From NCBI RefSeq assembly GCF_001571365.1, contig NZ_BCTQ01000016.1, positions 62,001 to 126,000 of the forward strand: a stretch of DNA of 64,000 nt, in the 5' to 3' direction. The notes under the pieces were generated by a model. It was not told the DNA's origin. It searched no databases and worked only from the letters and a program-made list of their open reading frames with translations. The stretch's first letter is position 1; every line of letters begins with the position of its first letter. Below are positions 36,767 through 44,950 of the stretch, piece by piece. The stretch comes from Achromobacter denitrificans NBRC 15125 (GTDB lineage Bacteria; Pseudomonadota; Gammaproteobacteria; Burkholderiales; Burkholderiaceae_B). The position numbers and the translations under genes are program-made.

Positions 36767-38230
36767 ATGTCTGACGTTTTGAATATCGAATCCCTGGACC
36801 TGGAAGCCAGGGGCATCGCCCGCCGCGACGGGAAAGTCGTATTCGTGGAAGGCGCCTTGCCGGGCGAGCGGGTCTCGACGGTCACGGTGCGCCGCAAGCC
36901 CTCGTACGAGATCGCGCGCGTGGAAGAAGTGCTGCGGCCGTCGTCCCAGCGCGTGGTGCCGCGCTGCCCGCATTTCGGCGTCTGCGGCGGCTGTGCCATG
37001 CAGCACCTGGAGCCCTCCACGCAGGTGGCCATCAAGCAGCGCTCGCTGGAAGACACGTTCTGGCACGTGGGCAAGCTGCGCCCCGCGCGCATTCTGGCGC
37101 CCCTGCAGGGCCCGACCTGGGGCTACCGCTACCGCGCCCGGCTGTCGGTGCGCGTGGTGCCGAAGAAGGGCGGGGTGCTGGTCGGTTTCCACGAACGCAA
37201 GAGCAGCTACGTGGCCGACATGCGCGAATGCCACGTCCTGCCGCGCCACGTGAGCGACCTGCTGCTGCCGTTGCGCGCGATGATCGCGTCCATGTCGGCG
37301 CCCGACCGCATGCCGCAGATCGAGGTGTCGCTGGGCGAGGGCGTGACCGCGCTGGTCCTGCGCCACCTGCTGCCCCTGACCGACGGCGACATCGCCATCC
37401 TGCGCGCCTTCGCCGCCGAGCACAACGTGCAATGGTGGCTGCAGGCCAAGGGGCCCGACACCGTGCATCCGCTTGAGCGCGAGCACGACGACACGCTCTG
37501 CTACACCATGCCGGAATTCGGCCTGCGCATGCCGTACCGGCCCACTGACTTCACGCAGGTCAATCACGCCATCAACCGCGCCATGGTGTCGCGCGCGCTG
37601 CAACTGCTGGAAGTGCAGCCCACCGACCGCGTGGCCGACCTGTTCTGCGGCCTGGGCAATTTCACGCTGCCGCTGGCCACGCAGGCCCGCGAGGCCGTGG
37701 GCGTCGAGGGCAGCAAGGCGCTGACCGACCGGGCCCTGGAAGCCGCGTCGCGCCATGGCCTGGCCGGCAGCACCAGCTTCGCCACCCTGAACCTGTTCGA
37801 AGTGGACGTGGATTGGCTGCGCGGCCTGGGCTATTTCGACCGCATGCTGATCGACCCGCCGCGCGAAGGCGCGCAGGCCGTATCGCAGGCCCTGTCTCAA
37901 CTGGAGCCGCAGGAGCGCCCGCGCCGCATCGTCTACGTGTCCTGTAATCCGGCCACGCTGGCGCGCGATGCCGCCATCCTGGTGCACGAAGGCGGCTACG
38001 TGCTCAAGAGCGCGGGCGTGATCAACATGTTCCCGCACACGGGCCATGTGGAATCCATCGCGGTATTCGAATCGCTGGACGCGGAAGGCGTCCACGCGGT
38101 GAAGGAACGCGCGCGGGAACGCGCCGCGAAGGCGGCCGCCGAAGCCGAAGCCGCCGAAGCCGCCAAGCTGGCCGCCGCAGCCGAGGCCCAGGCCGCCATC
38201 GAGGCGGCCGGCGAGCCCGTCCAGGGCTGA
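36767..38230 (+). CDS. rlmD: 23S rRNA (uracil-1939-C5)-methyltransferase
   Basis: 487 residues, RlmD/RumA. The N-terminal TRAM domain (about 1-60) is followed by 4Fe-4S ligands Cys67, Cys73, Cys76 and Cys155, AdoMet motif [16 protein letters not shown] near 289, IDPPREG near 362, and catalytic Cys393 in [12 protein letters not shown]. Beyond E. coli RlmD it has about 45 C-terminal residues rich in Ala, Glu and Lys, predicted helical. It methylates U1939 of 23S rRNA. Confidence 0.94.
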   Translation: MSDVLNIESLDLEARGIARRDGKVVFVEGALPGERVSTVTVRRKPSYEIARVEEVLRPSSQRVVPRCPHFGVCGGCAMQHLEPSTQVAIKQRSLEDTFWHVGKLRPARILAPLQGPTWGYRYRARLSVRVVPKKGGVLVGFHERKSSYVADMRECHVLPRHVSDLLLPLRAMIASMSAPDRMPQIEVSLGEGVTALVLRHLLPLTDGDIAILRAFAAEHNVQWWLQAKGPDTVHPLEREHDDTLCYTMPEFGLRMPYRPTDFTQVNHAINRAMVSRALQLLEVQPTDRVADLFCGLGNFTLPLATQAREAVGVEGSKALTDRALEAASRHGLAGSTSFATLNLFEVDVDWLRGLGYFDRMLIDPPREGAQAVSQALSQLEPQERPRRIVYVSCNPATLARDAAILVHEGGYVLKSAGVINMFPHTGHVESIAVFESLDAEGVHAVKERARERAAKAAAEAEAAEAAKLAAAAEAQAAIEAAGEPVQG

Positions 38231-38252
38231 TCCGGCGGGCCTGGGCGCCGCC

Positions 38253-38645
38253 TCAGTGCGTGCAGCCCAGGCCTTCCAGAATGGGGCAGTCCGGCCGGTC
38301 GTCGCCGTGGCAGTTCCGTGCCAGGTGCTTGAGCGTGGCCGCCATGTCGCGCAGGGCCTCGGCCTTGCGCTCCAGTTCCTCCACGTGTTGCAGCGCGATC
38401 CGCTTGACGTCGGCGCTGGCGCGGCTGCGGTCCTGCCACAGCGCCAGCAATTCGTTCATCTGTTCCACCGAGAAGCCCAGGTCCCGCGCCCGACGAACGA
38501 AGCGCAGCGTGTGCAGATCGTGTTCGCTGTAGACGCGATAGCCCGAGTCCGTGCGCACCGCGGGGCCGATCAGGCCGATGCTTTCGTAGTAGCGGATCAT
38601 CTTGGCGGAAATGCCCGAGCTTTTCGCCGCTTCGCCGATGTTCAT
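38253..38645 (-). CDS. cueR: Cu(I)-responsive MerR-family regulator CueR
   Basis: 130 residues. The winged helix MNIGEAAKSSGISAKMIRYYESIGLI is MerR type. Metal-site residues Ser77, Cys112 and Cys120 (motif CHGDDRPDCPIL) sit at the same positions as in E. coli CueR, which marks specificity for Cu(I)/Ag(I)/Au(I). Divergent from copZ; the shared gap holds a CueR-type promoter. It should bind that promoter and activate copZ when cytoplasmic copper rises. Confidence 0.95.
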   Translation of the reverse strand: MNIGEAAKSSGISAKMIRYYESIGLIGPAVRTDSGYRVYSEHDLHTLRFVRRARDLGFSVEQMNELLALWQDRSRASADVKRIALQHVEELERKAEALRDMAATLKHLARNCHGDDRPDCPILEGLGCTH

Positions 38646-38681
38646 GCCAGCCTCCTGTCGTTGATCGTCCCCATTCTACGC

Positions 38682-38712
38682 TTGACCTTGACATAATTGG
38701 AAGGTTTAAGCT
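38682..38712 (+). promoter_or_regulatory. copZ: CueR-type promoter of copZ (19-bp spacer)
   Basis: -35 TTGACC (38682-38687) and -10 TAAGCT (38707-38712) are separated by 19 bases, the overlong spacer that MerR activators correct. The spacer has the dyad ACCTT...AAGGT (38685-38689, 38701-38705), close to the E. coli copA operator. Confidence 0.9.
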
Positions 38713-38766
38713 GTGTTCACGGTGGACGAAACCGTGTCCCCAACCCTGAATCCTCTGGAGATAAGC

Positions 38767-38967
38767 ATGAGCATCGAGTTCCAAGTGCCCGACATGACCT
38801 GCGGCCATTGCGTCAAGACCATCGCCGGCGCCGTGAACGAGGCGGCGCCGGGCGCCACCGTGACCGTGGACCTGCCCACGCACCGCGTGACCGTCACCGG
38901 CGCCGAGCAGGCCGACAAGATCGAGGCCGCCATCCGCGATGCCGGCTACGAGCCGACGCGCGTGTAG
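38767..38967 (+). CDS. copZ: Copper chaperone CopZ-like (HMA domain)
   Basis: 66 residues, one heavy-metal-associated ferredoxin-like domain. MTCGHC gives Cu(I) ligands Cys12 and Cys15; the end DAGYEPTRV is typical. Start ATG at 38767 with GGAG upstream; a start at 38713 would overlap the -10 region of its promoter. Normally hands Cu(I) to CopA, but no copA is in the window. Confidence 0.93.
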   Translation: MSIEFQVPDMTCGHCVKTIAGAVNEAAPGATVTVDLPTHRVTVTGAEQADKIEAAIRDAGYEPTRV

Positions 38968-38976
38968 TTCCCTAGG

Positions 38977-39011
38977 CCGTCAGGCGCGATATGATAGTTC
39001 GCGCCTGGCGG
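38977..39011 (+). terminator. Hairpin terminator of copZ
   Basis: CCGTCAGGCGCG (38977-38988) pairs at 11 of 12 positions with CGCGCCTGGCGG (39000-39011), followed by TTGCAATTTCTTC. Confidence 0.55.
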
Positions 39012-39024
39012 TTGCAATTTCTTC

Positions 39025-39087
39025 ATTGGTTAAAGCTATCAATCAATTTAAATTATTAAATTTGATTAATTGATAGTCAGCATTTAT
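39025..39087 (+). promoter_or_regulatory. AT-rich palindromic control region of the peroxiredoxin gene
   Basis: An island of A/T in a GC-rich genome, 55-115 bases before the ATG. CTATCAAT (39036-39043) and ATTGATAG (39069-39076) are the ends of an imperfect 41-bp dyad. Two OxyR-like half-site pairs overlap it: ATTG-N7-CTAT (39025-39039) and ATAG-N7-TTAT (39073-39087), one mismatch each. OxyR control would fit a peroxidase gene but the spacing between pairs is not canonical. Confidence 0.5.
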
Positions 39088-39139
39088 CATTCTATCCATG
39101 GTGGTTGAACAAGACCCCGCAACCCAAGGAGAGATTTGA

Positions 39140-39868
39140 ATGCTGCAAAACCGCGAAGGCCAACGTGTTCCGAACGTAACGTTCCCCGTCCGCCAGGACA
39201 ACGCCTGGAAGAAGGTCACGTCGGACGACCTGTTCAAGAACAAGACCGTCGTGGTCTTTTCGCTGCCCGGCGCCTTCACGCCGACCTGCTCCTCGACCCA
39301 CCTGCCGCGCTACAACGAACTGGCCCCGGCCTTCTTCGCCGCCGGCGTGGACAGCATCGTCTGCGTGTCGGTCAACGACACCTTCGTGATGAACGAATGG
39401 GCCAAGGACCAGGAGTCCGCCAACATCACGCTGCTGCCCGACGGCAACGGCGAGTTCACCGAAGGCATGGGCATGCTGGTCGACAAGAGCGACCTGGGCT
39501 TCGGCAAGCGCAGCTGGCGTTATTCGATGTTGGTCAAGGACGGCGTGGTCCAGAAGATGTTCATCGAGCCGGAGAAGGAAGGCGACCCGTTTGAAGTGTC
39601 GGACGCCGACACCATGCTGGCCCACTTCGCTCCCTCGGCGAAGAAGCCCGACCAGGTCGTCGTGTTCTCCAAGCCGGGTTGCCCGTTCTGCGTCGAAGCC
39701 AAGGCGTTGCTGGATGCCAAGGGCTACGCGCCGATCGAGATCCCGCTGGAAAACAAGGTCCGCGGCCGTGTGATCGGCGCCGTGTCCGGCAAGGGCACCG
39801 CTCCCCAGGTGTTCATCAACGGCTCGCTGATCGGCGGCCTGGAAGAGCTGAAGGCGCACTTCGCCTAA
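39140..39868 (+). CDS. Peroxiredoxin-glutaredoxin fusion (Prx5/Grx hybrid)
   Basis: 242 residues. N-terminal peroxiredoxin-5 domain with peroxidatic Cys50 in [16 protein letters not shown]-terminal glutaredoxin domain (about 170-242) with CPFC at 181-184, followed by [18 protein letters not shown] (cis-Pro and glutathione site). Such hybrids reduce H2O2 and alkyl peroxides with glutathione in one polypeptide, as in Haemophilus and Neisseria. Start ATG after AAGGAGAG. The next gene, an E3-like flavoprotein, is on the same strand 200 bases on. Confidence 0.95.
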   Translation: MLQNREGQRVPNVTFPVRQDNAWKKVTSDDLFKNKTVVVFSLPGAFTPTCSSTHLPRYNELAPAFFAAGVDSIVCVSVNDTFVMNEWAKDQESANITLLPDGNGEFTEGMGMLVDKSDLGFGKRSWRYSMLVKDGVVQKMFIEPEKEGDPFEVSDADTMLAHFAPSAKKPDQVVVFSKPGCPFCVEAKALLDAKGYAPIEIPLENKVRGRVIGAVSGKGTAPQVFINGSLIGGLEELKAHFA

Positions 39869-40070
39869 GCGTCGGACAGGGCGGGGCGCCAGTCCCGCCC
39901 GCCATCCCGCCGGGCCGCGTCGCGGCCCGGCATCCCGCGAGTTTCCCTTGTTCCGCATCTTCGCGCGGCCCCGAACGGCGCCGCGGGACGGCGTTCGTCC
40001 CGAGGATGCGCAACAAGGCGGAATGCGCCTTGCAAATCCTGCTCCACGACTTACCGGGAGATACCCAGAC

Positions 40071-41507
40071 ATGAAGACTCTGCACACCGACATCGCCGTC
40101 ATCGGCGCCGGCACCGCCGGCCTGGCCGCCTATCGCGCCGCGAAAGCCGCCGGCCAGCGCGCGCTGCTGATCGAGGGCGGCCCCTACGGCACGACCTGCG
40201 CCCGCGTGGGCTGCATGCCGTCCAAGCTGCTGATCGCGGCCGCCGAGGCAGCCCACGGCGCCGCGCACACGGAAGCGTTCGGCGTGCATGTGGGCGGCGA
40301 AATCACCGTGGACGGCGTCGAGGTGATGGACCGCGTCAAGCGCGAGCGCGACCGCTTCGTGGGCTTCGTGCTGGAAGGCGTGGAGAACATCCCCGCCGAG
40401 GACAAGTTGCGCGGCTACGCCCGCTTCGTGTCGGATACCGTGCTGCGCGTGGACGAGCACACCGAAGTGCATGCTTCGCGAGTCGTGATCGCCACGGGGT
40501 CGCGCCCCTCGGTGCCGCCGCCTTTCCGCGCGCTGGGCGACCGGCTGGTGGTGAACGACGACGTGTTCGCCTGGAACGAGCTGCCGGGCCGCGTGGCGGT
40601 GTTCGGCCCCGGCGTGATCGGGCTGGAACTGGGCCAGGCGCTGGCCCGGCTGGGCGTGGAAGTGCGCGTGTTCGGCGTGAGCGGCAGCCTGGGCGGCATC
40701 AGCGATCCGCAGGTCCGCCAGGTGGCGCGCAAGATCTTCCAGCGCGAGTTCTATCTGGATCCGGACGCCCGCGTCCTGGAAACCACCCGCGTGGGCGACG
40801 AAGTCGAAGTGCGCTACGTGGCGCTGGACAATAGCGAGCGCACCGAGCGCTTCGACTACGCGCTGGTGGCCACCGGCCGCCGTCCCAACGTGGACGGCCT
40901 GGGCCTGGAGAACACCACGCTGAAGCTGAATGCGCACGGCGTGCCGGAGTTCGACCGCGAAACGATGCAGGCGGGCGATTCGCCCATCTTCATCGCGGGC
41001 GATGCCAACGCGGATGCGCCGCTGCTGCACGAGGCCGCCGACGAAGGCCGCATCGCGGGCGAAAACGCGGCCCGTTACCCGGCGGTGCGCCAGGGCCTGC
41101 GCCGCGCGCCGCTGGCGGTGGTGTTCTCGGACCCGCAGATCGCGCTGGCGGGCAAGGGCCATGCGCGGCTGATCCCCGGCACCTACGTCACGGGCGAAGT
41201 GGACTTCAGCGACCAGGGACGCTCGCGCGTCATGCTGAAGAACCGCGGCATGCTGCACGTCTACGCGGACATCGAAACCGGGCGCTTCCTGGGCGCGGAA
41301 ATGGTCGGCCCCAGCGCCGAGCACATCGGCCATTTGCTGGCCTGGGCGGTGCAGCAGGAGCTCACCGTGGCGCGCATGCTGGAGATGCCGTTCTATCACC
41401 CCGTGATCGAAGAGGGCCTGCGCACGGCGTTGCGCGACGCGGCGGCGAAGCTGGCCCGGGCGCAGGAAGCCTTGCGGCGCGAGGAGCCGGAAAGCGAGGC
41501 CGCGTAA
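40071..41507 (+). CDS. Dihydrolipoyl dehydrogenase-like flavoprotein disulfide reductase
   Basis: 478 residues. FAD motif IAVIGAGTAGLAAYRAAKAAG, redox disulfide Cys43/Cys48 in TTCARVGCMPSK, an NAD(P) fold near VAVFGPGVIGLELGQALARLG, and the C-terminal dimer interface with catalytic His (FYHPVIEEGLRTALRD). The active-site spelling CARVGC differs from classical Lpd (CLNVGC) and glutathione reductase (CVNVGC). There is no lipoyl domain or E1/E2 gene nearby, so it is not a standard pyruvate-dehydrogenase E3. Annotated relatives are called dihydrolipoyl dehydrogenase; electron acceptor uncertain. ATG at 40071; GGGAG is somewhat far upstream. Confidence 0.85.
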   Translation: MKTLHTDIAVIGAGTAGLAAYRAAKAAGQRALLIEGGPYGTTCARVGCMPSKLLIAAAEAAHGAAHTEAFGVHVGGEITVDGVEVMDRVKRERDRFVGFVLEGVENIPAEDKLRGYARFVSDTVLRVDEHTEVHASRVVIATGSRPSVPPPFRALGDRLVVNDDVFAWNELPGRVAVFGPGVIGLELGQALARLGVEVRVFGVSGSLGGISDPQVRQVARKIFQREFYLDPDARVLETTRVGDEVEVRYVALDNSERTERFDYALVATGRRPNVDGLGLENTTLKLNAHGVPEFDRETMQAGDSPIFIAGDANADAPLLHEAADEGRIAGENAARYPAVRQGLRRAPLAVVFSDPQIALAGKGHARLIPGTYVTGEVDFSDQGRSRVMLKNRGMLHVYADIETGRFLGAEMVGPSAEHIGHLLAWAVQQELTVARMLEMPFYHPVIEEGLRTALRDAAAKLARAQEALRREEPESEAA

Positions 41508-41545
41508 ACGCGAAGCCGCGCGCTTTTGTCTCGGGCGGCTCCACG

Positions 41546-41575
41546 AAAAAAGGCCACGATACGTCGTGGCCTTTT
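41546..41575. terminator. Bidirectional intrinsic terminator
   Basis: GGCCACGA and TCGTGGCC (41552-41559, 41564-41571) with a TACG loop, flanked by six A on the left and four T on the right, so either convergent transcript (E3-like gene, rlmJ) ends in a U run. Confidence 0.9.
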
Positions 41576-41590
41576 CGTCGCCCCGGCGGC

Positions 41591-42481
41591 TCAGTCGTCG
41601 GACTGCTTCTTGGGCACGGGGAACGGGTTCTCGCGGTATTGCAGCGTGAATCCGGCCCGGTCGTCCTGCCCCAGCACGCGCGCCAGGTAGGGCATGGCGG
41701 GCTTCAGGGCGTCGTGCAGGGTCCAGGGCGGGTTGATCAGGAACATGCCGCTGCCATGCAGGCCGTAGCCGTCGATGGTCGCCTTCTTGACCGTGAGCGT
41801 GGCGTGGAGCCAGCTCTTGACCTTGAGGTTCTCGAAATGGCGGGCCATTTCGCCGGCCTCGCGGCGCTGCACCAGCGGATACCAGACGGCGATGGTGCCG
41901 GTGGCGAAGCGCTTGATGCATTCCTTGACCGTGAGGAGCGTGCGGCGGTAATCGTTCTTGTCTTCGTACGACGGGTCGATCAGCACCATGCCGCGGCGCG
42001 TGGGCGGCGGCAGCAGCGCCTTGACGCCCTCGAAGCCGTCGTCGCCGTAGATCGTGGTCTGGCGCAGGGCGGTGCGGCCCTGGTGCTCCAGGTTGGAGAC
42101 CAGCGTGTCGATTTCGGTGGGGTGCATCTCGAAGAGACGCAGCCGGTCCGAGGGGCGCATGGCGTCCAGCGCCAGCCAGGGCGAGCCGGGATAGCGCTTG
42201 AGGCGGCCGTTGGTGTTGTAGGCGCGGATGCGGGCGATGTAGTCCGCCAGGAGCGGAGGCAGGTCTTCGGCTTCCCAGAGCCGGCCGATGCCGTCGGCGA
42301 ATTCGGAGGTCTTGGACGCCCAGTCGCTGTCCAGGCTGTACAGCCCGGCGCCGGCGTGGGTGTCGACGACCCAATAGGGCGCGTCCTTTCTGTTGAAGTA
42401 ATCCAGCGTGTGGATCAGGATGGCGTGCTTGAGCACGTCGGCATGGTTGCCGGCGTGGAAGGCGTGGCGGTAACTGAACAC
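41591..42481 (-). CDS. rlmJ: 23S rRNA (adenine-2030-N6)-methyltransferase
   Basis: 296 residues. The N terminus FSYRHAFHAGNHADVLKHA matches E. coli RlmJ, placing Tyr4 and His6 at the conserved positions and fixing the start at GTG 42481. AdoMet/catalytic motif DPSYE (Asp169) replaces the common DPPY, as in other RlmJ proteins, and YGDDGFEGVKALLPPPTRRG precedes it. Methylates A2030 of 23S rRNA. Transcribed with the glycerophosphodiesterase upstream (13-base gap). Confidence 0.94.
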   Translation of the reverse strand: MFSYRHAFHAGNHADVLKHAILIHTLDYFNRKDAPYWVVDTHAGAGLYSLDSDWASKTSEFADGIGRLWEAEDLPPLLADYIARIRAYNTNGRLKRYPGSPWLALDAMRPSDRLRLFEMHPTEIDTLVSNLEHQGRTALRQTTIYGDDGFEGVKALLPPPTRRGMVLIDPSYEDKNDYRRTLLTVKECIKRFATGTIAVWYPLVQRREAGEMARHFENLKVKSWLHATLTVKKATIDGYGLHGSGMFLINPPWTLHDALKPAMPYLARVLGQDDRAGFTLQYRENPFPVPKKQSDD

Positions 42482-42494
42482 GGCGAGACCTGTC

Positions 42495-43244
42495 TCAGGC
42501 GGCCGGCCGGATGGCGGCCAGCTCGTCGGTGAAAATGCCGTCGATGCCCCAGTCGAGCAGCAGGCGCGCGCGCTCGGGGTCGTTGACGGTCCAGGCGGCG
42601 ATCCGGTAGCCGGCCGCATGAACGGCATCGATCAGCTCGCGGGTCGCGTCTTTCTGATTGATGTTCAGCGCCACGCACTCGTACTTGGCCAGCCGTTCGC
42701 GCCAGTCGGCGGGGACTTTCTCCACCAGCAGGGCGCGGGGCAGCTCCGGCGCGGCTTCCTGGGCGGCCGCGAGCGCTTCCTCGGCGAACGAGGACAGCAG
42801 CGGGGCCAGGGCGGCGCCTTGCCACAATTGGCGGGCGGCCAGCGCCACCGCGCGGCCGGTTTCGGCTTCGCGGCCCGGGCAGGGCTTGATCTCGACGTTG
42901 CTGGCGATGCCGTTGGCGACGGTATAGCGCGCCACCGCGGCAAACGTGGGCAGCGGCTCTCCCGCATAGGCGGCCGAGTGCCAGCTGCCGAAGTCCAGCT
43001 GCGCCAGTTCCGAGTAGGTCTTGGCGGCGGCGGGGCCCCTGCCGTTGGAGGTGCGGTCCACGTCGTCGTCGTGCATCAGCACCAGCACGTCGTCGCTGCT
43101 GAGCTTGACGTCGTACTCGAACATGGTGAAGCCGTGCTCGGCGCCGACGCGCATGGCGGCCAGCGTGTTCTCCGGGGCCAGCCGGCCGCCGCCGCGATGG
43201 GCGATGTAACGGGAATAGGGCCAGGAGGGGAGTGTTGCGCTCAT
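42495..43244 (-). CDS. ugpQ: Glycerophosphodiester phosphodiesterase (cytoplasmic, UgpQ-type)
   Basis: 249 residues, no signal peptide. IAHRGGGRLAPENTLAAM (His16, Arg17, Glu25), FEYDVKLSSDDVLVLMHDD (Glu43, Asp45, His58) and NVEIKP are the GDPD TIM-barrel active site. Splits glycerophosphodiesters to glycerol-3-phosphate and alcohol. Length equals E. coli UgpQ. No ugp ABC genes are near; it lies between rlmJ and a peptidase on the same strand. Confidence 0.9.
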   Translation of the reverse strand: MSATLPSWPYSRYIAHRGGGRLAPENTLAAMRVGAEHGFTMFEYDVKLSSDDVLVLMHDDDVDRTSNGRGPAAAKTYSELAQLDFGSWHSAAYAGEPLPTFAAVARYTVANGIASNVEIKPCPGREAETGRAVALAARQLWQGAALAPLLSSFAEEALAAAQEAAPELPRALLVEKVPADWRERLAKYECVALNINQKDATRELIDAVHAAGYRIAAWTVNDPERARLLLDWGIDGIFTDELAAIRPAA

Positions 43245-43290
43245 GGGGGTGTTGCTATCAGGTTCTTGGGACAGGGTTGCAAGGATACTC

Positions 43291-44583
43291 CTACTTCATG
43301 GGCGCCTTGCCCTGCGACACGTCCATGATCATCCGCGCCGCCAGGTACAGGCGCGGCACGATGCTGTCGATCTGGATGTATTCGGCGTCGTTGGAGTGGG
43401 CGCCGAAGCCGCTCAGGCCCATGCCTTCGATCACGGGGCCGCGCGCCTTCAGGGCGGCGAAGGCGGCGTCGGTGCCGCCCCCGCTGGCGCGGTCCACGAC
43501 CTTCAGCGGCAGGTCGAGCTCCTGGTAGATCCGCACGCCGTGCGCGGCCAGGGCGCGGGAGGCGGGCGTGGCCTCCAGCGGCGGGCGCCGGACTTCGAAC
43601 TTCACGCTGACCTTGGATTCGGGCAGCAGCTTCTTCTGGATGCCGGCCTCCAGGCTGCGGGAAAGCGCGTCGAAATCGGAGACGCGCAGCGCCCGGGCGT
43701 CGGCCTGAGCGGTCGCCTGCCCCGGAATGACGTTGCGGTTGGTGCCGGCCTGGGCCACGGTCCAGTTCAGCTTCAGCCCCTCTTCGGGCTTGGAGAGATT
43801 GTCCAGCTGCAGCAGCTGGTGCGCCAGTTCGTACAGCGCATTGACGCCGCCCTCGGGGCGCGCGCCGGCGTGGGAGGTCTTGCCCTGCACGGCCAGGTAG
43901 GCCGCGCCGATGCCGCTGGTGGCGAGCGTCAGGCGGGCCTGGGCGCCGCCGCCTTCGAACGAGAACACCGCGTCCTGGTCCGCGCCCAGGCGGGTGATGG
44001 TGCTGCGGGCGCCGGGCGAACTGATTTCTTCGTCGCCGTTGATCAGCACGGTGAGCGTGCCGTAATCGGCGAAGCCCAGCTTCTGCAAGAGGGCGATGGT
44101 GTGGAGGATCATCGCCACGCCGTGCTTGTCGTCGGCGATCCCCAGGCCGTAGGCCTTGCCGCCGTCGACGCGGAAGGGCTGGTCTTTCAGCATGCCGTTG
44201 CGGTAGACGGTATCCATGTGGGCGATCAGCATGATCTTCTTGTCGCCCTTGCCCTTGAATTCGGCGTGGACCATGGGCCCGACCTTCTCGGGGGTGTCGT
44301 CCAGCCTGAAGACGTCGGTGGCCGGCACGATCTCGACCGTTCCGCCCAGCGCCTTGAGGCGGTCGCGGATCAGCTCGGCGATGCGTTCCACGCCTTCCAC
44401 GTCCTTGCTGCCGGATTCGATGCCGACCAGGTCCCGCATGGTGTCCAGCATGCCCTGGCGCTGCGCCTGGGCGGCCTCGTGGACGGCGGCGACCGGCTCG
44501 GCCAGGGCGGCGTGGGCGCCGCCGAGGAAGGCCAGGGCGAGACAGGCGCGCAGGATAGGGGGACGGGGGAAGGAGAGGGGCAT
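43291..44583 (-). CDS. M20 family glutamate carboxypeptidase (carboxypeptidase G2-like)
   Basis: 430 residues. Signal peptide (ILRACLALAFLGGAHAALAEP), then the M20 zinc enzyme: AHMDTVYRNGMLKDQPF, YGLGIADDKHGVAMILH, INGDEEISSPGA, an inserted dimerisation domain, and LSGFGAHSNDAEYI with the last His ligand. It is collinear with Pseudomonas carboxypeptidase G2, which removes C-terminal glutamate from folates. Substrate here could be another N-acyl-glutamate or dipeptide. ATG at 44583. Periplasmic location from the signal peptide. Confidence 0.9.
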   Translation of the reverse strand: MPLSFPRPPILRACLALAFLGGAHAALAEPVAAVHEAAQAQRQGMLDTMRDLVGIESGSKDVEGVERIAELIRDRLKALGGTVEIVPATDVFRLDDTPEKVGPMVHAEFKGKGDKKIMLIAHMDTVYRNGMLKDQPFRVDGGKAYGLGIADDKHGVAMILHTIALLQKLGFADYGTLTVLINGDEEISSPGARSTITRLGADQDAVFSFEGGGAQARLTLATSGIGAAYLAVQGKTSHAGARPEGGVNALYELAHQLLQLDNLSKPEEGLKLNWTVAQAGTNRNVIPGQATAQADARALRVSDFDALSRSLEAGIQKKLLPESKVSVKFEVRRPPLEATPASRALAAHGVRIYQELDLPLKVVDRASGGGTDAAFAALKARGPVIEGMGLSGFGAHSNDAEYIQIDSIVPRLYLAARMIMDVSQGKAPMK

Positions 44584-44950
44584 CGGCGGAGACCTCGGTG
44601 CGTGCGTGGAGGGGCCGGGTCCGGGAAGGGGCTCGGCTTCGGGCAAACCCTGAGGCCACGATACGGGGCGCGCCGGGCGGCGGAAATGGTGATTCCCCGG
44701 GTTGACGGCGCCCGCATTCCATGCCGGCGAGGCCCTTGCGGCCCGTCGGTCGCCCGTGCGCGCGAGGCCCGGGGGCGGGTCCGGCGGCCCCAAGTTTCTT
44801 CCAGGCTCCCGGACGAATGAGAAATGCTAAAATCCGCCCGCTGATCCGGTAATGACCGGTATGGGAATAGGGCGAATCGGGTTCGCCTTTTTTTATGCGT
44901 TTTCTTGCGGCTCCGGGCAGATACCCCCGGAGCGCGGCAACAGGGATTCC
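44584..44950. other. Divergent intergenic region between peptidase and ppiD
   Basis: 367 bases. On the plus strand it has a possible -10 TAAAAT (44828-44833), a short direct repeat CCGGTAATGACCGGTA, and an intrinsic terminator at 44871-44894 before ppiD; no gene or tRNA is seen. Confidence 0.45.
44871..44894 (+). terminator. Intrinsic terminator inside the ppiD leader
   Basis: GGCGAA, loop TCGGG, TTCGCC, then seven T (44888-44894). It ends 56 bases before the ppiD ATG on the same strand, with no plus-strand gene upstream since 41507. It must act on a ppiD leader transcript or on an unseen small RNA; a -10-like TAAAAT at 44828 would make a transcript of about 55 bases. Confidence 0.85.
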
